Positions 56,212 to 64,000 of a DNA stretch of 64,000 nt are shown one piece after another (the stretch's first letter is position 1; every line of letters begins with the position of its first letter). Source of the stretch: Phenylobacterium deserti (GTDB taxonomy: Bacteria > Pseudomonadota > Alphaproteobacteria > Caulobacterales > Caulobacteraceae); NCBI RefSeq assembly GCF_003254705.1, contig NZ_QFYR01000002.1, positions 124,001-188,000 of the forward strand, given 5' to 3'. The translations under genes and the position numbers were made by a program. The notes under the pieces are model-generated. The model worked only from the letters and a program-made list of their open reading frames with translations. It did no database searches and had not been told where the DNA came from.

Positions 56212-57429
56212 TCACCATCTATATGCAGTAGGCCAGTAGAAGCGCTGCTCACGATGTTGTGCAGCCGACGAGGGGATGGGTGCAAAAACTCTGTGCGAGA
56301 TGAAAAGAAGAAAGAAAAGCGGCTCCGTGGCGATCGGTTGACTGAACAGCGCGATCACGAACGCCGGTAGAAGGCTGGCGAAGAAGTAGCGAGTGTCGCG
56401 TACCGCTCCAAGCAAGCTAGAAACTATGATGCCGATGCCAATCAAGCCGTACGTTGAGACCTGGGCGATGAGGTTGATGGCAAGGTTGCGTCCATCAGGC
56501 TCGCCGCCGATCAGCAGATCCTCACTTCCGACGTTTCTGATTGCGTTCATCCGCTCCACGAAGGAGATGGTCGCGTTCGTGTACTTATACCCGAGCCCAA
56601 TATATGGGATGTTGTATGTCACAGCGATTAGAATGAACGCGGCAAACGGCGCGACTACCAAGTAGAACCACCAAGGAAGCCGGAGTCGTGCGCCTATCAC
56701 GCCGCCTAGCGTCACCAAGGCAACTAGGCCCATGGTGGAGAGGCTTGCAACAGAGGCTATCAAGCATATCCCAGTCGCGAGCGGACTCCATCGTCGGAAG
56801 CTGCAATATCCAGCTGCCCAGCATGCAAACGCCGGGAATATTCCAACCTCTCTGAAGAAGCCCGAGAGACGTGGCATCATCCCGAACCACGTTGCCACGT
56901 AGTTGTAGACGGTCGTTCCGGGCAAGATGATCACTGCTGGGCGAGGATAGCCGTACCAGAAGTGGCCGACGCTTAGGGTCTCAACGCGAACCCCAGCCAG
57001 CAGCAGTGTGAAGGAAAATAGTAGCGCCGCCGACAACACCACTATGATCACCGCGATCGCGTCGAAAAAGGCGCGGCAGCGCTCTGGCGTTGCGAGCACG
57101 ACCGAGCCCACGAAAACGCCTATCAAGCATACGACGGATGTCTTGGTGGTTATGTCGAGTGTTTGAGAGCGGGTGCCGGCAATCACCAAGAGAATGAGAA
57201 ACACGGCGAACGCAGCGTAACCTCCAAGTTGCGCTGATCCACCGACGACTGGCTGTTTGTGAGCAGCGCTGATCAGAGCTGAGCCCAAGGCTAGCGCGGC
57301 TGCAATCAAGAGAGCCGGAAGTGCGTACAGTTCTCCCAAAGCAGTGGGTCGAGAGAAAAAAAGTGCAAGTGCTGACCCGGATATCATAACGATATCAGGA
57401 CGCGGCATTCGCAGATTCAGCTGCGCCAT
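56212..57429 (-). CDS. Wzy-like O-antigen/polysaccharide polymerase
   Basis: 405 residues from ATG 57429, with about 10-12 membrane segments and one large periplasmic loop (roughly 275-330, IPYIGLGYKYTNATISFVERM) as in O-antigen ligase/polymerase proteins. It would link repeat units in the periplasm. Sequence conservation in this class is low, so the assignment rests on topology and neighbours (Wzx, priming transferase, Wzc-like). An upstream in-frame start at 57549 overlaps fcl and is unlikely. Confidence 0.78.
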   Translation of the reverse strand: MAQLNLRMPRPDIVMISGSALALFFSRPTALGELYALPALLIAAALALGSALISAAHKQPVVGGSAQLGGYAAFAVFLILLVIAGTRSQTLDITTKTSVVCLIGVFVGSVVLATPERCRAFFDAIAVIIVVLSAALLFSFTLLLAGVRVETLSVGHFWYGYPRPAVIILPGTTVYNYVATWFGMMPRLSGFFREVGIFPAFACWAAGYCSFRRWSPLATGICLIASVASLSTMGLVALVTLGGVIGARLRLPWWFYLVVAPFAAFILIAVTYNIPYIGLGYKYTNATISFVERMNAIRNVGSEDLLIGGEPDGRNLAINLIAQVSTYGLIGIGIIVSSLLGAVRDTRYFFASLLPAFVIALFSQPIATEPLFFLLFISHRVFAPIPSSAAQHREQRFYWPTAYRW

Positions 57430-57442
57430 AGGATACGCCGAG

Positions 57443-57456
57443 TTAATCCTGGTTAA
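57443..57456. promoter_or_regulatory. CtrA-like half-site pair upstream of wzy
   Basis: TTAA (57443-57446), 6 bp, TTAA (57453-57456), 14 bp before the polymerase start. The CtrA box has a 7-bp spacer, so this is a near match and speculative. Confidence 0.25.
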
Positions 57457-57493
57457 TAAAGGGGGCCTGCCGCTCTGGTAATCGACCCGGCAC

Positions 57494-58441
57494 TTATGAG
57501 GCCGCTGCAGTACCAAACGTGCGTTCACATTCCTCATACACTCCCGCAATCCCGTCTCGCAGGCCGATGCTCGGGGTCCAGCCGAGCCCGCGTAGCTTGT
57601 CGCCGCTCATGAGCTTGCGGGGGGTGCCGTCGGGCTTAGAGGTGTCGTTGCGGATCTCGCCCTGGAAGCCGACGACGTCGCAAACCAGGCGGGCGAGGTC
57701 GCCGATGGCGATGTCCTCGCCGGAGCCGACATTGACGTGCTCGAAGTCCGAATAGGTCTTCAGCAGGAAGATCAACGCGTCGGCGCAGTCATCGGCATGG
57801 AGGAACTCGCGCCGCGGCGTGCCGGTGCCCCAGATGGTGATGGCCGGATCGTTCGCGACCTTGGCCTCGTGCGCCTTGCGGATCAGGGCCGGCAGGACGT
57901 GAGAGGAGTTGAGGTCGAAGTTGTCGCCCGGCCCGTAGAGGTTGGTGGGCATGGCGCTGATGAAGTCGCAGCCGTGCTGTTTGCGGTACGCCTGGGCCAG
58001 CTTGATGCCGGCGATCTTGGCGATGGCGTACCACTCGTTGGTGGGCTCCAGCGGGCCAGTGAGGAGGGCGTCCTCGGGGATCGGCTGGGGCGCGAACTTC
58101 GGATAGATGCAGGACGACCCGAGGAAGAGCAGCTTCTCCACATTCGCCCGATAGGCGGCGTGGATGATGTTCGCCTCGATCATCAGGTTTTCATAGAGGA
58201 AGTCGGCCGGGTAGGTGTCGTTGGCCAGGATGCCGCCGACCTTGGCCGCGGCCAGGACCACGGCGTCCGGCCGGTTCGCCTCCATCCAGGCTTCGACGTC
58301 GGCCTGGCGGCGCAGGTCGACGTCGCTCCGCGTGGCGGTGAGGACCTCGCAGTCCTCACGCGCCAGCCGGCGCACGACCGCCGAGCCGACCATCCCGCGA
58401 TGGCCGGCCACCCAGATACGCTTTCCCTTCAGCTGGTACAT
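57494..58441 (-). CDS. fcl: GDP-L-fucose synthase
   Basis: 315 residues from ATG 58441 (a TTG precedes it). The SDR fold opens with the nucleotide loop [16 protein letters not shown]. The catalytic Tyr-Lys pair is in [14 protein letters not shown], with the Ser in [12 protein letters not shown]. It converts GDP-4-keto-6-deoxymannose to GDP-L-fucose using NADPH, after Gmd encoded 10 bp upstream. Confidence 0.96.
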   Translation of the reverse strand: MYQLKGKRIWVAGHRGMVGSAVVRRLAREDCEVLTATRSDVDLRRQADVEAWMEANRPDAVVLAAAKVGGILANDTYPADFLYENLMIEANIIHAAYRANVEKLLFLGSSCIYPKFAPQPIPEDALLTGPLEPTNEWYAIAKIAGIKLAQAYRKQHGCDFISAMPTNLYGPGDNFDLNSSHVLPALIRKAHEAKVANDPAITIWGTGTPRREFLHADDCADALIFLLKTYSDFEHVNVGSGEDIAIGDLARLVCDVVGFQGEIRNDTSKPDGTPRKLMSGDKLRGLGWTPSIGLRDGIAGVYEECERTFGTAAAS

Positions 58442-58451
58442 CAAGCTTGGC

Positions 58452-60796
<2,345 letters not shown>

Positions 60797-60819
60797 GACG
60801 TGGTCGTCCCGGCGGAGGA

Positions 60820-61494
60820 TCAGTACGAGCCCTTGCGGGCCAGGACGGCCGGCACGGTGGCGAACAGGATGCGGACGTAAGTCTGGGCGCTCCAGCGCTT
60901 GGCGTAGAGGACGTCCATGGCGACGCGCTGGCGGTAGTCGACGTCGTTGCGGCCGCTAACCTGCCACAGGCCGGTGATGCCGGGCTTCACCTCGCAGTAG
61001 CGGGAGAACCAGCGGCCGTAGCGCGGCACCTCCGCAAGCACGATCGGACGCGGGCCGACCAAGCTCATCTCGCCTCTAAGGACGTTGAACAGTTGCGGCA
61101 GCTCGTCGAGGCTTGAGACGCGTAGGAAGCGCCCGAGGGCGGTGATGCGCGGATCGCGACGCAACTTGTGGTCGGCCTCCCACTCGGCGCGCGCCTGGGG
61201 GTCGCGGGCGAGGAGGGCGGCGAGGCGCGCTTCCGCGTCTATGACCATGGAGCGGAACTTCCAGCACCGGAAGGTGCGCCCTTCGAAGCCGATCCGGCTG
61301 TGCCCGAACAGGACGGGTCCGCCATCGTGCGCCCACACAAGCAGCGCGATGGCGCCCATCAGCGGCGCCAGAAAGAGCAGGGCGGCGCTCGCGATAACGA
61401 TGTCGAACAGGCGGCACAGGTCCACGCCCTGCTGCGGCGCCGAAGCTGGCGCAAGGCGCGGCGCGTCCGCGGTCTTCGTCCCGGAAAGATACAT
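60820..61494 (-). CDS. Polyprenyl-phosphate sugar-1-phosphate transferase (priming enzyme)
   Basis: 224 residues from ATG 61494. One N-terminal membrane segment (DIVIASAALLFLAPLMGAIA) precedes the catalytic domain: FRCWKFRSMVIDAEARL, RVSSLDELPQLFNVLRGEMS and VGPRPIVLAEVPRY, then PGITGLWQVSGRNDVDY. This is the C-terminal WbaP/WcaJ/PssY family of polyprenyl-phosphate hexose-1-phosphate transferases that starts the repeat unit. It lacks the long N-terminal membrane block of WcaJ, so it is the small single-membrane form. It leads the gmd-fcl-wzy operon. Confidence 0.95.
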   Translation of the reverse strand: MYLSGTKTADAPRLAPASAPQQGVDLCRLFDIVIASAALLFLAPLMGAIALLVWAHDGGPVLFGHSRIGFEGRTFRCWKFRSMVIDAEARLAALLARDPQARAEWEADHKLRRDPRITALGRFLRVSSLDELPQLFNVLRGEMSLVGPRPIVLAEVPRYGRWFSRYCEVKPGITGLWQVSGRNDVDYRQRVAMDVLYAKRWSAQTYVRILFATVPAVLARKGSY

Positions 61495-61739
61495 CTTAGG
61501 CCCCCAGCGCCCTTACCCAACCTTTACCGTGCGAACAGCGTGCCAGCAAAGCTGTTCGACGAACGCTGAGCGAGTTTCTGCTGCGGTGCGGCAATTCGCG
61601 CACCAATTTGGGTCGCGCTTCATTCACATCCCGAAGTTGCGCGGAACGGGAGCAGAGTTTCCGGCCGTTAAGGGCGTCCGGAGACCAATTGTTAGGCGTC
61701 GGCCTCTTAGCTTGGGCGTGTCCTCACAAGGAGTTCGAC

Positions 61740-61994
61740 GTGGCTCGACCCCTGCAACGCCCCGAAACTGCCGACCTGCACGACGGGGATGCAACTGGCG
61801 CTCCGTCGATCCAGCTCGCCGACGCGGCGAGCCTCCAAGGCGACAATCCGGTCCGGCGCATGCAGCGCGAATTGGCGGTGGCGATGAGCGGGGCAGGGGA
61901 GCCGCGCTGGTCCGCCCGCCGAACGCTCGGCTTCGTGGTGCTGACCAACGGGCTCTTCTGGGCTGCGCTAATCTGGGGCGCCGCGAAGCTCTGA
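61740..61994 (+). CDS. Small membrane protein of the polysaccharide locus (84 aa)
   Basis: 84 residues from GTG 61740, which has a perfect AAGGAG seven bases upstream. A polar N-terminal part (RPLQRPETADLHDGDATGAP) leads to one C-terminal membrane helix (LGFVVLTNGLFWAALIWGAA). It is divergent from the priming transferase and converges with the Wzc-like kinase. I do not recognise a family; position suggests a role in regulating or scaffolding export. Confidence 0.68.
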   Translation: MARPLQRPETADLHDGDATGAPSIQLADAASLQGDNPVRRMQRELAVAMSGAGEPRWSARRTLGFVVLTNGLFWAALIWGAAKL

Positions 61995-62018
61995 ACGCCT
62001 CGGCAGCCTGAAACAGAA

Positions 62019-62044
62019 AAGGGCCTCCCGATCGGGAGGCCCTT
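62019..62044. terminator. Bidirectional terminator
   Basis: A perfect 26-bp palindrome (AAGGGCCTCCCGAT and its reverse complement) between convergent genes, with A-rich sequence on its left and a T-rich run on its right. It should end both the small gene and the kinase gene. Confidence 0.88.
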
Positions 62045-62067
62045 CTTGTTTGCGGCGCTCGGCCGCC

Positions 62068-64000
62068 TCAGCTCGCGTAGTACTTCTTGTATTCGGCGTA
62101 GTAGTAGCCCGGGTCGCCGTAGCCGTACTTGGTCTGCGCCTTCATATCCATCTGGGTCAGGGCGACGCCGGCGATGTGAGCGCCCGTGCCTTGGAAGAGG
62201 CGGAAGGCGCTTTCGACCGCGTGCTGCGGCGTCTTGCGCCAGCGGGTGAGGAAGACCACCGCGTCGGCCTTCGGGGCCAGCACGCGGGTGTCGGCGACCG
62301 GCAGAACCGGCGCGGTGTCGAGAACCACGAGATCGTATTGAGCTCGCAGAGCCTGCAGCAGACGGTCCATGGCGGCCGTGCCGAACACGTCCTTCGGCGT
62401 GTAGCTGCTCTTGGCGAGCGGCAGCACGTGAGCGCCGGAGGCCTCGTCCACTACGGTGGCCTGTTGCAGCGGGACGTCGCCGCTGAGCACTTCCAGGAGG
62501 CCGATCGCCGGTTCCGCCTTCAGCAGGCGGTTGACGCTGCGGCGACGCAGGTCGCAGTCGACGATGATGACACGCAAGCCTTGGATAGCGGCCGTGCGCG
62601 CCAGGCACATGGAGGTGGTGGTCTTGCCTTCGCCCGGCAGGGACGAGGTCACGGCCACGATCTTCACAGGCTCGCCGAGGCGCGCATAGGCGACAGACGT
62701 GCGCAGGCTCCGGAAGGACTCCGAGAAACTGGAGAGCGGCTTGGCCACCACATAGTCGATGGGATCGAGGTTCGAGCCCTCGGCCACGGTCGCGAGCAGC
62801 GGAACGGCTCCGAGGTAGGAGGACTCCAGCCGGCGCTCGACGTCTTCAGCCGTCGTCAGACCGCTGTCGAGCATCTCAACCAGGGTGACCGCGCCGACCC
62901 CGGCGCCCAGGGCCAGAAGAAGGCCGAGAGCGAGGTTCAACGGCACCTTGGGCGCGCTTTGGTTGGTCGGGATCTTGGCCTTGGAAACCACCCGGGCGTC
63001 CGACTGCTCGATGCCCTGCTGGGTGCTCGTTTCCTTGTAGCGGTTCAGGTAGCTCTCATAGAGCGTACGAGACGCGTCCGCCTTCCGCTGCAGCTCGTTC
63101 AACCCGACCATGGCCCGGTTGTTGGCCGCCAGGGTGCCCTTGGCGCCGCCCAGGCTGCCGCCGATCGCGCCGGCCCGCTGCCGGGCGACCTGCACCTTGG
63201 CTTCCAGGTTGGAGATGATGCGCTGGATCTCGCCTGAGATCTGGCTGTCGATGTCCGCGAGTTCGCGCTTGGCCTTCAGCATTTCGGGGTGCCGCTCGCC
63301 GTAGCGACCTTGCAGGTCGGCGACGCGCGCACTGACCTCGACGCGCTGCTCGCGCAGCTTGGCGATCACCGGAGAGCTGAGCGCTTCACCCACGTCCTCG
63401 CCCGTCGAACCGCGGGCAAGCTGGGCGCGGGCCGTGTTCAGCCGGGCCTGGTCTTCAGCCACCTGCGCCTGGGCCTGGGTGAGGCTCTGGTTGTAGTTCG
63501 AGATCTCGGACTCGGTGAGGTTGGTCCCCGAAGCGCTGAGCAGGTTGTTTGCGATCTTGTACTGTTGGACCGCCGCCTCGTCGGCGAGCACCTGACCCCG
63601 GAGTTCCGACAGGCGGGTGTTCAGCCAGCCGGTCGCCTGCTGCGTCGCGTCGAACTTCGCTTCCAGCTGTTCGAGAAGGTACAGCTCGGCGAACTTGTTG
63701 GCGATCTGCGCAGCCTTTTGCGGGCTGGTGGACTCGTAGCTGACGTTGATGATGTAGGTCAGGCCAGCGCGCTTGATGGATAGGCCGCCCAGCACATTGT
63801 CGACGATCCGCTCGTGCTGCTTTTGCTGCTCAATGGGGCTCAGGGCGACCTGGCTGGGCGCCTTAGCGCCAAACAGCGCGGCGATGCCGCCGGCCACAGC
63901 CTTGAGGCCGGTGGGCTTGGCGACGGCCGAGTTGAACTCAGGATCGCGGTCGAGCTTGAGCGCAGTGACGACCCGCTCGGCCAGTTGCCGCGACTTGAGG
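62068..64000 (-). CDS. Wzc-type polysaccharide co-polymerase/tyrosine autokinase (partial, N-terminus outside window)
   Basis: The frame is open from the window edge to the stop at 62068, so about 640 residues of the C-terminal part are seen. The periplasmic Wzz-like portion with coiled coil (SELRGQVLADEAAVQQYKI; LQGRYGERHPEMLKAKREL) precedes a membrane helix (LALGLLLALGAGVGAVTLVE). The BY-kinase domain has Walker A SSLPGEGKTTTSMCLA, Walker A' VIIVDCDLRRRS, Walker B DLVVLDTAPVLPVAD, and the C-terminal Tyr cluster (QTKYGYGDPGYYYAEYKKYY). It controls chain length and export through cyclic autophosphorylation. A GTG at 63897 is only an internal codon; the true start lies beyond 64000. Confidence 0.95.
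   Translation of the reverse strand, partial: LKSRQLAERVVTALKLDRDPEFNSAVAKPTGLKAVAGGIAALFGAKAPSQVALSPIEQQKQHERIVDNVLGGLSIKRAGLTYIINVSYESTSPQKAAQIANKFAELYLLEQLEAKFDATQQATGWLNTRLSELRGQVLADEAAVQQYKIANNLLSASGTNLTESEISNYNQSLTQAQAQVAEDQARLNTARAQLARGSTGEDVGEALSSPVIAKLREQRVEVSARVADLQGRYGERHPEMLKAKRELADIDSQISGEIQRIISNLEAKVQVARQRAGAIGGSLGGAKGTLAANNRAMVGLNELQRKADASRTLYESYLNRYKETSTQQGIEQSDARVVSKAKIPTNQSAPKVPLNLALGLLLALGAGVGAVTLVEMLDSGLTTAEDVERRLESSYLGAVPLLATVAEGSNLDPIDYVVAKPLSSFSESFRSLRTSVAYARLGEPVKIVAVTSSLPGEGKTTTSMCLARTAAIQGLRVIIVDCDLRRRSVNRLLKAEPAIGLLEVLSGDVPLQQATVVDEASGAHVLPLAKSSYTPKDVFGTAAMDRLLQALRAQYDLVVLDTAPVLPVADTRVLAPKADAVVFLTRWRKTPQHAVESAFRLFQGTGAHIAGVALTQMDMKAQTKYGYGDPGYYYAEYKKYYAS

Noticed and set aside
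61643..61669. GGAAC...CGTT upstream of the small gene at 61740
   Set aside because: The spacer is 18 bp. The EcfG consensus has 16-17, so this was not counted as a stress promoter.

Overview
The window comes from a high-GC alphaproteobacterium of the Caulobacterales, most likely a Phenylobacterium- or Caulobacter-like genome. The evidence is a Caulobacter-type flagellin, a GcrA-family protein, consensus GGAAC-N16-CGTT promoters of the EcfG general stress response, GTTC-N7-GTTC LexA boxes, a tRNA-His with A73 and no encoded G-1, and the core order murA-DUF2948-hisD-UPF0262-phosphatase-infA-maf-RNase G-yacG. The genus is an inference; no rRNA or marker set is present.

Layout. 1-5.5 kb: the start of an SLC13 permease, a lipoprotein, an EcfG-type sigma factor with its own EcfG promoter, a GH3 glycosidase behind a LexA-type promoter, and a DUF6491 protein with an EcfG promoter. 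5.6-11.3 kb: a flagellin with sigma-54-type signals, an orphan phage terminase pair, an RTX protein and small envelope genes. 11.4-17.8 kb: three sensor kinases, two of which share a sensor domain; the hybrid one has an EcfG promoter. 18-22 kb: a 47-residue membrane protein under an EcfG-like promoter, a lipoprotein, an L,D-transpeptidase, and a second LexA promoter driving a small lipoprotein and a truncated DUF1353 gene. 22-32.4 kb: conserved housekeeping genes, three tRNAs (Thr, Phe, His) and exbB-exbD-tonB.

32.4-49.8 kb looks like an integrated mobile element or a series of them. It begins with a tyrosine integrase and excisionase-like gene at the 3' end of tRNA-His. It carries a Xre/RES toxin-antitoxin pair, a RadC-like / Toprim / ParB-like / GcrA-like / DUF2493 module, a Xre regulator, a secreted or anchored nuclease, a FecI-FecR pair without its receptor, two small paralogous genes, and two tandem tyrosine recombinases preceded by a cluster of hairpins. 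No conjugation or capsid genes are visible, and I found no second copy of the tRNA-His end.

50.4-64 kb is a surface polysaccharide locus. It has glycosyltransferases, a Wzx flippase, a Wzy-like polymerase, GDP-fucose synthesis (gmd, fcl), a priming sugar transferase and a Wzc-type tyrosine kinase that runs off the window. The 50.5-57.4 kb part is visibly richer in A+T than its neighbours, which suggests exchange of the serotype-like core.

The main points for a second look are (1) four EcfG-type promoters tying the sigma factor, DUF6491, the hybrid kinase and a small membrane protein into one local stress regulon; (2) two 67-bp LexA promoter modules that are 75% identical but 18 kb apart; (3) a mobile-element module in which the RadC-like JAMM ligands and the second Toprim aspartate are lost, next to ParB-like and GcrA-like proteins; and (4) several unexplained palindrome clusters.
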